Below are positions 27,608 through 35,356 of a stretch of 64,000 nt of DNA, one piece after another. Source of the DNA: Tolypothrix sp. PCC 7712. GTDB taxonomy: Bacteria; Cyanobacteriota; Cyanobacteriia; Cyanobacteriales; Nostocaceae. The position numbers and the translations under genes are program-made. Numbering within the stretch: position 1 is the first letter of the stretch; the number at the start of each line of letters is the position of its first letter. The DNA is taken from contig NZ_CP063785.1 of the NCBI RefSeq assembly GCF_025860405.1, positions 2,790,001 to 2,854,000 of the forward strand, written 5' to 3'. Below the pieces are notes generated by a model that had not been told where the DNA came from, ran no database searches, and was given only the letters and a program-made list of their open reading frames with translations.

Positions 27608-28576
27608 TTGTATGAAGGTGGATTTGCTTTACGCTTTAATCAAAACATTGTAGATATACCTGTATCAAAATTAATTAATAAATTTAATGACTGGTTTCAA
27701 GAAATAAGACCATTGTTTTTAATGTTGACAAATACTAATACCAGTAGAACGGAAGTATATACATTAAATCAATGTGCTGAAGAAACCGGGTTTTCTACAA
27801 CAGAAATAAAGCATTGGATCAGTGCAGTTAATCGCAAAGGTCAAGCAATTATATGTGGTTCCCCTGGTATAGGAAAAACTTTTATAGCTGAAAGGCTTGC
27901 TCAACAGTTACTCAACGGTGGTTATGGTTTCTTAGAATTAGTACAATTTCACCCAGCATACACATATGAAGACTTCATTCAAGGTATCCGTCCCCACAGT
28001 AAAAATGGCAAACTAACATATCCGCTTGTACCCGGACGCTTTTTAGAATTTTGCAAAAAAGCAGAATCTTTTCAAGACACTTGTGTGCTCATCATAGACG
28101 AGATAAACCGTGCAAATTTAGCTCAAGTTTTTGGCGAATTGATGTATTTGCTAGAGTATCGCGATAAAGAAATTCCTTTAGCTGGTGGAAATAGTTTTCG
28201 CATACCAAGAAATGTCCGCATTATTGGCACAATGAATACAGCAGATAGGTCTATTGCCCTCATAGATCATGCATTACGTCGTCGCTTTGCATTTATTGAA
28301 CTTCGCTCCAATTATGATGTATTGCGACGTTATCACCAAAAAACAGGTCTTGTAGTAGAGGGATTAATTAAAATTCTACAACAATTAAATCAAGTTATTG
28401 CCGATAAAAATTACGAAATTGGTATTTCCTTCTTTTTAACAGATAACCTACGGGAAGATATTGAAGACATCTGGTGTATGGAAATTGAACCTTATTTAGA
28501 AGAATACTTTTTTAACCAACCAGAGAAGGTAGAAAATTTTCGCTGGGATCAAATTAAGCAAAGTTTATGGATATAA
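27608..28576 (+). CDS. mcrB: McrB-like AAA+ GTPase, start lost or uncertain
   Basis: In McrBC-type restriction, McrB hexamers use GTP to move on DNA containing modified cytosine. The 322-residue frame has Walker A GSPGIGKT (84-91), Walker B VLIIDEINRA (about 152-161), the signature MNTADRSIALIDHALRRRF and the C-terminal lid. It has no ATG near its beginning (TTG 27608; first ATG at 27725) and continues the frame of the preceding 143-residue fragment across one TAA. McrC starts inside its last ten bases, so the two are translationally coupled. With an intact recognition region missing, its activity is uncertain. Confidence 0.85.
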   Translation: MYEGGFALRFNQNIVDIPVSKLINKFNDWFQEIRPLFLMLTNTNTSRTEVYTLNQCAEETGFSTTEIKHWISAVNRKGQAIICGSPGIGKTFIAERLAQQLLNGGYGFLELVQFHPAYTYEDFIQGIRPHSKNGKLTYPLVPGRFLEFCKKAESFQDTCVLIIDEINRANLAQVFGELMYLLEYRDKEIPLAGGNSFRIPRNVRIIGTMNTADRSIALIDHALRRRFAFIELRSNYDVLRRYHQKTGLVVEGLIKILQQLNQVIADKNYEIGISFFLTDNLREDIEDIWCMEIEPYLEEYFFNQPEKVENFRWDQIKQSLWI

Positions 28577-29652
28577 ACCCAGTAAAACACAAAATTATTG
28601 AAATAACCGAATATAAAGATAAGCTATTTACCCATCAAGACATACCAGATTTGGTAGGCAAAGAATTATATGATAAATATAAAACGCAAATAGATATAGA
28701 ATTTCCTAGCTACAAAACAAGAAATCAGTGGCAGCTAAAATCTAAAGGATGGGTTGGTTATATTCCTGTAAATCCTGAATTTGGTTTAAAAATCAATCCC
28801 AAAGTTCCTATTAAAAACCTCTTGGGAATGCTGGAATATGCCTATAACTTTAATAATTTTCGATTTCTTGATGGGCTAATGGATTGCGAATCTCTGCAAG
28901 AATTTTATAATTATCTAGCTCATTTACTAGCCCAGAAAATTCTAGAGCGATGCCGTAAGGGATTATATCGTACTTACTTACCTAAAACAGAACAGCTTGC
29001 CTATGTAAGAGGAAGGCTGGATATACAACAGGTAATTCAAAAGCCTTGGGATGTTAAACTAAAATGCCACTACGAAGAACATACTGCTGATATTGTAGAA
29101 AACCAAATTCTTGCTTGGACACTTTATATTATTGGTCACAGTGGTTTTTGTTCAGACAGAGTATCACCAACAGTAAGAAAAGCTTATCACGCTCTCCAAG
29201 GATTAGTAACGCCAAAACCTTGTAATGCAGAAGATTGTATTGGTAGACAGTACAATCGCCTCAATGAAGACTATCAAATATTACATATTCTCTGCCGATT
29301 CTTTTTAGATAACAGTAGCCCAAGTCATGAAATGGGAAATCATCAAACTTTGCCCTTTCTCGTTGATATGGCACGTTTATACGAACTTTTCGTTGCCGAA
29401 TGGCTGAAGCAAAATGCACCAACAGGCTATATTTTTAAACAGCAGTATCAAATAAAAGTTGGTCAAAATCGGCAATTCATTTTAGATATTTTACTTTGTG
29501 ATGCTTCTACTGGCAAAGCATTAGCAGTTTTAGATACTAAATATAAATTTCCTGATCAAGCTGCAAATAGCGATATTCATCAAATGATTAGCTACGCTAA
29601 CACAACCAATTCTAAACAGGCTTTCTTAGTATATCCGGTAGATTTAAAATAG
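28567..29652 (+). CDS. mcrC: McrC-like endonuclease subunit, truncated by an in-frame TAG
   Basis: 361 residues matching McrC: an N-terminal OB/beta region (TRNQWQLKSKGWVGYIPVNP), a helical middle, and the PD-(D/E)XK core near 315-332 (ILDILLCDASTG, then LDTKYK). The nuclease core is intact. TAG 29650-29652 ends the frame after LVYPVDLK, but the same frame continues to TGA 29770-29772 with 39 residues (ALNIHSYDINVRNLTFSLDD onward) that look like the usual McrC C-terminus. So the protein has lost about 40 residues, or the stop is read through. Confidence 0.87.
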   Translation: MDINPVKHKIIEITEYKDKLFTHQDIPDLVGKELYDKYKTQIDIEFPSYKTRNQWQLKSKGWVGYIPVNPEFGLKINPKVPIKNLLGMLEYAYNFNNFRFLDGLMDCESLQEFYNYLAHLLAQKILERCRKGLYRTYLPKTEQLAYVRGRLDIQQVIQKPWDVKLKCHYEEHTADIVENQILAWTLYIIGHSGFCSDRVSPTVRKAYHALQGLVTPKPCNAEDCIGRQYNRLNEDYQILHILCRFFLDNSSPSHEMGNHQTLPFLVDMARLYELFVAEWLKQNAPTGYIFKQQYQIKVGQNRQFILDILLCDASTGKALAVLDTKYKFPDQAANSDIHQMISYANTTNSKQAFLVYPVDLK

Positions 29653-29772
29653 GCACTAAATATTCACAGTTATGATATTAATGTCCGCAATCTCACTTTT
29701 TCATTAGATGATAACCTTGAGAAGGCGGGTCAAAGTTTCTTACAAAAACTATTCTCTACGCTTGTAAAGTGA
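29653..29772 (+). pseudogene. Untranslated 3' remainder of mcrC
   Basis: 39 in-frame codons after the mcrC TAG. The residues VRNLTFSLDDNLEKAGQSFL fit the family's last strand and helix (a PFxL...d.e.aG..FL pattern). The frame ends at TGA 29770-29772. This is the strongest sign that the TAG is a recent nonsense change. Confidence 0.65.
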
Positions 29773-29842
29773 GTGCTTCTAAAGCTCGACTAAAAAACTA
29801 TAACTACTCTAAAAATTACACATTTAAATGATTCAATAATTC

Positions 29843-29942
29843 ATACCAATCTGGAAAAAGAATGCGACATATTGTAGGGGCAAGGCAATGCCTTGTCCTC
29901 TAGAATATATTGATGTTTCACAAACATTATTGGAATTGGTAT
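29843..29942. mobile_element. MITE-like element, copy D (inverted relative to copy B)
   Basis: It runs from ATACCAATCTG to GGAATTGGTAT. The core is GGGGCAAGGCAATGCCTTGTCC. It matches the reverse complement of 8627-8727 with few changes, including AATGCGACA and ATATTGATGTTTCACAAAC. It sits about 70 bp beyond the decayed mcrC end. Confidence 0.72.
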
Positions 29943-30283
29943 CACTTTGCGATCGCACTCTTGTTCATATCATGTTTCGTTGGGGAATACTATAAGTAGT
30001 CAAAGAGCACTTATTACAAATTATGACGCAAAATTCAGACATGAAATTCCGATGCAGATGAGAAACTGATGTGCGATCGCAGCTGCTATGCTCTTCATAG
30101 TCGGTGGCATTACATTGTATGGGCATAAACTAGCCCAAAATCGCTCAAGGAAGCGAGTTTGTAATTCAAATCCCCATTCAACAAAAAGTTCGTGAAGTGG
30201 TATCACTATAATCCAAAATCCAAAATTAGTAAAAGGGATAGATGACACGCTTGCGAATCACCTATCCCTAAATAGCTGCCCAG

Positions 30284-30391
30284 ATGACGAACCTGGAAAC
30301 CTATAATCAGGTATCTAATAACCCAAGTATCAGCCGAGAAATGTCTGATGTCATTGGGATAGATACTGATTTAGAAGAGATTTGTGAATAA
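30284..30391 (+). CDS. Possible 35-residue peptide or gene remnant
   Basis: ATG 30284 opens a frame of 35 codons with acidic, protein-like composition (MTNLETYNQVSNNPSISREM, DVIGIDTDLEEICE). After its TAA the frame continues for eleven codons (ILQVLDEDARL) to TGA. It looks like a remnant of a regulator-type protein, but it has no SD and I recognise no family. Confidence 0.25.
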   Translation: MTNLETYNQVSNNPSISREMSDVIGIDTDLEEICE

Positions 30392-30555
30392 ATACTACAA
30401 GTTTTAGATGAGGATGCTAGGCTATGAATTTTTTCTGATATCAGGCTGAGGATGGGGAAGTAATTATTTCTTTCAGGAAGAGTTAACTTTTAGACTAGTT
30501 AAAGTTATGGTGGTATCGAATAAATTAAAAGCAACTATTGCCTAAAGTTAGTAAT

Positions 30556-31689
30556 ATGAGGCTATGCTACCCCTCAATCTCTATATTTACCTTTTGTATA
30601 TGCCTGGGTTTGTACCAGAGTCCCGCGCAGTCTGCGATACCTGAGTTAAACCCAAAAATATTGATACTGGCACAAACCAGTACCCCAAAACTTGACCCAC
30701 CAATGCTCCAACCCGGTAGTACAGGCCCGGATGTGCAGACTTTGCAAACCCAATTAAAAGAGTTGGGATATTACAATGGTGCGGTTAATGGGCAGTTCAC
30801 AGAACCTACAAAAATCGCTGTATCTCAATTTCAAACAGCACAGGGTTTGCTAGCAGACGGTATTGTTGGCAGTACAACTTGGAAAAAGCTGCAAGCAGCT
30901 ATTGCTGCTAAACAACCAATAATTACCGCTCCTGTACCTACTTCCAAACCCCGTGTTGAACCTCAGCCTAGCAAAAAAAATCTGATTTGGTGGTCAGTAT
31001 TAGGACTAGGAACTTTAGGAAATCTTGTAGCAGTGATTTACTGTCTGAAATGGTTGCATCAAGTCAAAAAAATGCAACAATCTCAAGCTGCAAATAGCGA
31101 AATCAAAACTGAAGCAGACAGAAACATCAGCATACCGCAGTTACCAGAATCAACCAACAATCCTGTATCTGCGTCTAATTCGCCATCTGCTACAACATCC
31201 ACACCTAAATTGTTGCCAGCAGAAACAACTTCTCGTTTAGCGAAATTTAGTCTAGTTGACGAATTGATGAACGATTTATACAGCGCTGATCCCGCAAAAA
31301 GACACAAGGCGATTTGGGATTTAGGTCAGCAGGGAGATTCACGAGCAATTGAGCCATTGGTAGATTTGATTATCGATGCGGATTCCCAGCAGCACAGTTT
31401 AATTTTGTCAGCTTTAGGGGAAATAGCTATTCGCACCTTCAAACCTATCAACCGTGCTTTAGCAATCTCAATGCAAAATCAAAATCCCCAAGTCCGGCAA
31501 AATGCTATCCGTGACTTAACTCGCGTATATGACATGATGTCTCAAATTACCCCCATCCTACGCCATGCGCTAGAAGATGCCGATCCAGAAGTCCAGTCAA
31601 CAGCAAGGTATGCACTGAACCAACTGAATCGCATTCGTGTTTTATCAGAGCAAGAGAGTTTACCAGAACAGAGGGAGAAGGATGGTTAG
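30556..31689 (+). CDS. Peptidoglycan-binding, membrane-anchored HEAT-repeat protein
   Basis: 377 residues from ATG 30556, chosen over TTG 30538 because it begins a proper signal peptide (MRLCYPSISIFTFCICLGLY). A PG_binding_1 domain follows (about 50-115, GSTGPDVQTLQTQLKELGYY, GIVGSTTWKKLQ). After a Pro-rich linker there is a transmembrane helix (about 143-165), a disordered Ser/Thr region, and HEAT-like repeats to the end (KAIWDLGQQGDSRAIEPLVD, IRDLTRVY). It probably links the cell wall side to cytoplasmic partners. Function unknown. Confidence 0.8.
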   Translation: MRLCYPSISIFTFCICLGLYQSPAQSAIPELNPKILILAQTSTPKLDPPMLQPGSTGPDVQTLQTQLKELGYYNGAVNGQFTEPTKIAVSQFQTAQGLLADGIVGSTTWKKLQAAIAAKQPIITAPVPTSKPRVEPQPSKKNLIWWSVLGLGTLGNLVAVIYCLKWLHQVKKMQQSQAANSEIKTEADRNISIPQLPESTNNPVSASNSPSATTSTPKLLPAETTSRLAKFSLVDELMNDLYSADPAKRHKAIWDLGQQGDSRAIEPLVDLIIDADSQQHSLILSALGEIAIRTFKPINRALAISMQNQNPQVRQNAIRDLTRVYDMMSQITPILRHALEDADPEVQSTARYALNQLNRIRVLSEQESLPEQREKDG

Positions 31690-31830
31690 GGGATTGGGGA
31701 ACTCGGGGCCCCCTCTGGGGATAAGGGGTAATGGGGACTGGGGACTGGGGATTGGGGATTGGGGACTGGGGAACTTGGGGCCCCCTCTGGGGATAAGGGG
31801 TAATGGGGACTGGGGACTGGGTATTGGGAA
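31690..31830. repeat. Two inverted-orientation copies of the GC-rich dispersed repeat
   Basis: GGGGAACTCGGGGCCCCCTC and related sequence occur at about 31695-31736 and 31768-31808, joined by GGGGACTGGGGATT heptamer stretches. They are the reverse complement of the units at 276, 320 and 5885. The block starts at the stop of the preceding gene. Confidence 0.8.
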
Positions 31831-31871
31831 AAAGCAGGGGAGCAGGGAGCAGGGGGAAAAATAACAAACAC

Positions 31872-31942
31872 CAATTACCCATGCCCCATGCCCCATGCCC
31901 CATGCCCCATGCCCTATGCCCTATGCCCTATGCCCCATACCC
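31872..31942. repeat. CCCCATG heptamer array
   Basis: About ten tandem units of CCCCATG/CCCTATG, abutting the end of the leftward DUF2141 gene. It is a classical short tandem repeat of heterocystous cyanobacteria. No function is evident. Confidence 0.85.
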
Positions 31943-31945
31943 CAC

Positions 31946-32437
31946 CTATAAATATTTCAAATTTATTTTAATTTCGGTGTTGGGGCCTGCTAAAACAATT
32001 GCTGCATCGCCAAATTTAGGTGCGCTGGTGCGGATTTCTGGATTTTTGGAAAATCCAAAGCCTTCAGTTGGTATTCCCAAGCTATTGCGATTGAGAACTA
32101 AGTCCTTATTTTGGTCGTGCATGACTGCAACGGCGTAACTCCCGGCTTTGAGATTCTCAAAAGTGAGCTTTACAGGAATGTCAGTAATATTGGTACACTG
32201 CTTTTGAATGACGCGATCGCGTTGATTGGGAAATCCTTGACTATTGGCAAAAATACTGGCGCAAATTTGCCCTTGTTTATTTTTTAAGCCATCAATTTCT
32301 ACTGTTAGGTTGCCGTTGAAATTGGCTCTGGCGCTGAAAGACCAAGCTAAATTTCCCACTACTGCTAAGAGCAGCATACTCACTTTCATTCCTTTGAGCA
32401 TAAAATTATTTTTGGCGAAAACAAATAAAAGTCTCAT
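31946..32437 (-). CDS. Secreted DUF2141 protein
   Basis: 163 residues with a hydrophobic signal segment (SMLLLAVVGNLAW) ending near Ala-Arg-Ala; the true start could be the ATG at codon 13 or 17, since 20 residues before the hydrophobic core is long. The mature part is a clear DUF2141 domain: LTVEIDGLKNKQGQICASIF, FENLKAGSYAVAVMHDQNKD, GIPTEGFGFSKNPE, then PKFGDAAIVL. Function is not known; the domain is a periplasmic or surface beta-sandwich. It is divergent from the LD-carboxypeptidase gene, 63 bp apart. Confidence 0.82.
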   Translation of the reverse strand: MRLLFVFAKNNFMLKGMKVSMLLLAVVGNLAWSFSARANFNGNLTVEIDGLKNKQGQICASIFANSQGFPNQRDRVIQKQCTNITDIPVKLTFENLKAGSYAVAVMHDQNKDLVLNRNSLGIPTEGFGFSKNPEIRTSAPKFGDAAIVLAGPNTEIKINLKYL

Positions 32438-32500
32438 CTTTAGATTACCTTGTTATCTCTACAAAGTTAGTAATTTTTATTACTAGTAAATAAGTTATTT

Positions 32501-33409
32501 ATGCAAGCAAAAATTTTACCCCCGGCGCTCAAACCAGGTGATTTACTGCGTGTTATTGCTCCTAGTGGTGCTTTGCGAGAATTTGAGGCATTCAACAAGA
32601 GTATCGAAATTTGGCGATCGCGTGGCTATAAAGTGGAAGTCCCGGCAACAATCGGTGATAAATTGGGTTATTTAGCAGGAAAAGACGATCAACGTCGCAC
32701 TCAACTAGCATCTGCATGGGAAGATCCTAATTGCCGAGGTATTCTCTGCGCTAGAGGCGGTTTTGGTAGCACCCGAGTTTTAGAAGATTGGCATTGGCAA
32801 GCTGGATTATCGCCTCTGCAAAATCCTAAGTGGTTAATTGGCTTTTCCGATATCACGGCGCTGTTATGGAGTCTTTACAACGAAGGGATTGCTAGTGTTC
32901 ATGGCCCTGTATTAACCACTCTCGCTAAAGAGCCAGATTGGTCAATTGAGCGGTTTTTCAATTTGCTGGAAGGTCGTCCCTTAGAACCGCTCAAGGGTAA
33001 TGGTTGGGGTGGCGGTATAGCTACGGGGATTTTACTACCTGGTAATCTTACGGTGGCAACTCATCTTTTTGCTACTGCCTTTAAACCCAATTTCGATGGT
33101 GTCATTTTGGGATTTGAGGATGTTTCGGAAGCACCTTATCGCATTGACCGGATGTTAACGCAATGGCGGTTAAGCGGTGCTTTATCAAAAGTTAAGGGAA
33201 TTGCCTTGGGTAATTTTACTGGCTGTGAACCGCCAGCAAATGTACCGAGTTTTAGCGTTGAGGAAGTACTGCGCGATCGCTTAGGTGATTTGGGGATTCC
33301 AATTGTGGCTGACTTACCCTTTGGTCACGATAGTTGTAATGCGGCTTTGCCAGTGGGTGCCTTAGTAACTTTAGATGCTGACCAGGGAATATTAGCTATT
33401 AACAATTAA
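32501..33409 (+). CDS. LD-carboxypeptidase (peptidase family S66)
   Basis: 302 residues. LD-carboxypeptidases remove the terminal D-Ala from murein tetrapeptides during wall recycling. The family landmarks are present: an N-terminal RVIAPSGALRE, CARGGFGSTRVLEDW, the nucleophile Ser116 in LIGFSDITALL, the Glu region EDVSEAPYRIDRML near 208-221, and the catalytic His in DLPFGHDSCNAALPVG near 275. Length is normal. There is no signal peptide, so it is cytoplasmic. It lies 6.7 kb from the AmpG-like and GlcNAc-kinase-like genes, which would feed the same pathway. Confidence 0.9.
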   Translation: MQAKILPPALKPGDLLRVIAPSGALREFEAFNKSIEIWRSRGYKVEVPATIGDKLGYLAGKDDQRRTQLASAWEDPNCRGILCARGGFGSTRVLEDWHWQAGLSPLQNPKWLIGFSDITALLWSLYNEGIASVHGPVLTTLAKEPDWSIERFFNLLEGRPLEPLKGNGWGGGIATGILLPGNLTVATHLFATAFKPNFDGVILGFEDVSEAPYRIDRMLTQWRLSGALSKVKGIALGNFTGCEPPANVPSFSVEEVLRDRLGDLGIPIVADLPFGHDSCNAALPVGALVTLDADQGILAINN

Positions 33410-33455
33410 CTATGAATTGGAGTACTGATAAATAGGGATTGAGATAAGCGGTTAC

Positions 33456-33624
33456 GCATATTTCTCGCTCAGGTAGTCAAAATTCAAGAGTCCAAAGTCC
33501 AAGCTAGCCTTTGACCCTGGAACGCCAGTTCACTCAACGGAGGGAACCTCCGCACGTGACTGGCTCCTCTTGACCCTTGACGACCCTAACACCAGAATAT
33601 TTGATCTAGACGCGTATCAGCTTA
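33456..33624. repeat. Dispersed AAGAGTCCAAAGTCC repeat, copy 1 (interrupted)
   Basis: It runs from TCGCTCAGGTAGTCAA through AAGTCCAAGCTAGCCTTTGA and CCAGAATATTTGAT to GCGTATCAGCTTA. The copy at 49461-49580 has the same order but lacks the 45 bp present here at 33522-33566. It lies downstream of the LD-carboxypeptidase gene. Confidence 0.75.
33522..33566. mobile_element. 45-bp palindromic insertion nested in the repeat
   Basis: ACGCCAGTTCAC at the left faces GTGACTGGCTC at the right. The middle is CAACGGAGGGAACCTCCG, itself partly self-complementary. The parallel copy at 49461-49580 reads straight across this site (CTGGA then CTCTTGACCC). A related sequence occurs at 42091-42114 (CCTCCGTTGAGTGAACTGGC). 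This shows a small palindromic element that has moved. Confidence 0.7.
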
Positions 33625-33753
33625 GATTCTGGTTTTAATATTTGATGATTTTATGAAATCCGAAATCAGTGTTATTACCCTGAGCAGAGAGTATTTTTTA
33701 ATGCTACCCTAACAACAGTTGTCAGCGCTTCTACCCTCTAATGTTTCGGTTAT

Positions 33754-33789
33754 TTAAAAAAAGCCAATGGTACCTTGATCATTGGCTTT
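33754..33789 (-). terminator. Intrinsic terminator of maf
   Basis: On the minus strand AAGCCAATG and CATTGGCTT form a 9-bp perfect stem, followed by a T run (A run at 33756-33762 on the plus strand). It lies about 75 bp after the maf stop. Confidence 0.75.
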
Positions 33790-33862
33790 ACCTAAAGATT
33801 AGCGTTCACCACTTCAATTACTCTATAATCCCCTTGCTGCATTGTGGCAGATAAGGGTTTTT

Positions 33863-34459
33863 TCACGCTGACCAAAAATCAACAGCGTTGTATCCCAGTT
33901 CAGCTAGCATATGGCGCAGCAAGGGTAAACTCAGGCCGATGACGTTGCTGTGACAACCTGCAATTTTTTCTACAAAGAAGCTACCAAAACCTTCTATTGC
34001 AAAAGCACCAGCACATTTGAGCGGTTCACCTGTAGCGACATAAGCTTGAATATCGCGATCGCTCATTTTACCAAAGTAAACTCTAGTTACTTGGCATTTA
34101 ACTACGGTGAGGTTTTGAGTTAAATCAATTAAGCTATGGCCGGTATACAAATCACCAAAGCTACCTTGCATAATTTTCCACCGTGCGATCGCTTCCTCAA
34201 CATTGGCTGGTTTACCATGAATCTCTCCATTCAAAGCCAATACTGAATCACAACCCATAATTAAAGCTGATTCAAACTGCGGAACTACGGTTTCCGCCTT
34301 TCGCAGAGACAGAGTTTGTACTAATTGATTGGGATCGTTTAACTGGATTTGCGATTCATCAAAGTCGCTAGGGTAAACTATTGGTTCAATCCCAACAGTT
34401 TGCAGCAAACGCCGTCGCGCTGGTGAAGCAGAAGCCAGAACAAATTGCGGAATTGTCAT
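33863..34459 (-). CDS. maf: Maf family nucleoside triphosphate pyrophosphatase
   Basis: 198 residues. Maf proteins hydrolyse non-canonical or damaged nucleoside triphosphates and were first named for septum-formation effects. Visible motifs: [12 protein letters not shown] (8-19), SDFDES near 37, [16 protein letters not shown] near 68-78 and GKPANVEEA, then a C-terminal [20 protein letters not shown] with the typical GxGxxxVExIxG pattern. Length is normal. It is a single gene between the LD-carboxypeptidase and CyanoP genes, with its own terminator. Confidence 0.93.
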   Translation of the reverse strand: MTIPQFVLASASPARRRLLQTVGIEPIVYPSDFDESQIQLNDPNQLVQTLSLRKAETVVPQFESALIMGCDSVLALNGEIHGKPANVEEAIARWKIMQGSFGDLYTGHSLIDLTQNLTVVKCQVTRVYFGKMSDRDIQAYVATGEPLKCAGAFAIEGFGSFFVEKIAGCHSNVIGLSLPLLRHMLAELGYNAVDFWSA

Positions 34460-34499
34460 AGAGACTTATGAATTATGAATATTAGGGTTGGTGTTAACT

Positions 34500-34540
34500 G
34501 TTGACTGTTGAATGTTAACTGTGAATCGTCAACAGTCAAC
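34500..34540. repeat. GTTGACTGTTGA inverted repeat
   Basis: GTTGACTGTTGA faces TCAACAGTCAAC around a 17-base loop, in the maf leader region. The GTTGACTGTTGACT motif recurs near 42246 and is one of several common spacer repeats here. It could form a leader hairpin. Confidence 0.55.
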
Positions 34541-34658
34541 AACTTGAAGAGGAATAATTTATTTTTTGAAGTTCCCTTGTCAATCAGCAAGAGTCCAAAA
34601 TTAAAAGTATTTAACTCTGGACTCTCAACTTATGGCGAATATATAAATGCGTAACAGC

Positions 34659-35204
34659 TTAATAAACTAAGAAAGAATTGACCACATTTTCGATAGCTGA
34701 TTTGAGTTTTGGCCAGCGTTGTTCAGGAATCGAGGCGTTAAAAGTGAAAACCTTACCACGGCTGACGGCGACACTCGCAATGTTATGCCGTTTTTGTTGA
34801 TTGGGCAATTTCACCTCATATTCTAAAATGTAATATGTCTTGCCATCAGATTCTTTCTCAAAAGCATTGACTAATTCAGCAGTACGGCCAGAGTCAGCAG
34901 GTGCAAGAACAGCTTTACCCAATTTATATCCTACTTCTGTGGGTGTTCCTAGTTCTACTAAAGATTTGCCGTCAGGAACAGGACTTATTACTACTGAGAC
35001 ATTTTCACTGAATTCAATCAAATCATGAAATACCACATCAGGGCCGTTGGCTACTTTAACTTGCACCCAGCCGTTCGGATATGAGAACTCATAGCCATTA
35101 GAAGTATTGACAAAGCTTTTAACTCCCGCAGCCGCAGCTACATCAGGATTACTCAGGCTGAAGGTTAATACCAATAGCAAAATGAATGCAATTCGTTTCC
35201 ACAT
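34659..35204 (-). CDS. CyanoP/PsbP-like photosystem II assembly protein
   Basis: 181 residues: an N-terminal signal (MWKRIAFILLLVLTFSLSNP, then DVAAAAG) and a PsbP domain (VNTSNGYEFSYPNGWVQVKV, VVFHDLIEFSENVSVVISPV, LVELGTPTEVGYKLGKAVLA). Cyanobacterial PsbP homologues act in the thylakoid lumen in photosystem II assembly. Many carry a lipobox cysteine, but none is visible here, so this protein should be soluble in the lumen or held by an uncleaved signal. Length is normal. The start ATG 35202-35204 is the only one that retains the whole signal peptide. Confidence 0.88.
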   Translation of the reverse strand: MWKRIAFILLLVLTFSLSNPDVAAAAGVKSFVNTSNGYEFSYPNGWVQVKVANGPDVVFHDLIEFSENVSVVISPVPDGKSLVELGTPTEVGYKLGKAVLAPADSGRTAELVNAFEKESDGKTYYILEYEVKLPNQQKRHNIASVAVSRGKVFTFNASIPEQRWPKLKSAIENVVNSFLVY

Positions 35205-35356
35205 TTTTTATAAATTCCTTTGGCCTGGCAGCAAAATAAGCCAAGCACAGTTTCTCATTGTCCCATCAACAGGGACGCTTAAGGCAATACACAATCTAGT
35301 GAAGTTGCTTGTAACGTCTGCTTTTATACTTTATTCATTCTGAGACTAAATAATCT

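Larger units (their letters stand above)
29773..30555. other. Long spacer after the McrBC locus
   Basis: It contains MITE-like copy D (29843-29942), several HIP1 octamers, and the small frame at 30284-30391 described separately. Otherwise I see no conserved gene. The promoter of the peptidoglycan-binding gene must lie at the right end. Confidence 0.4.

Noticed and set aside
30021-30248. 75-codon minus-strand frame after McrBC
   Set aside because: No recognisable domain or SD, and it contains palindromic spacer sequence. Not supported.
31547-31903. Pro/Ser-rich frames over the 31.7 kb repeats (both strands)
   Set aside because: They are translations of CCCCAGT-type heptamers (QSPVPNPQ and the like), and identical artefacts occur at 5.8 kb.
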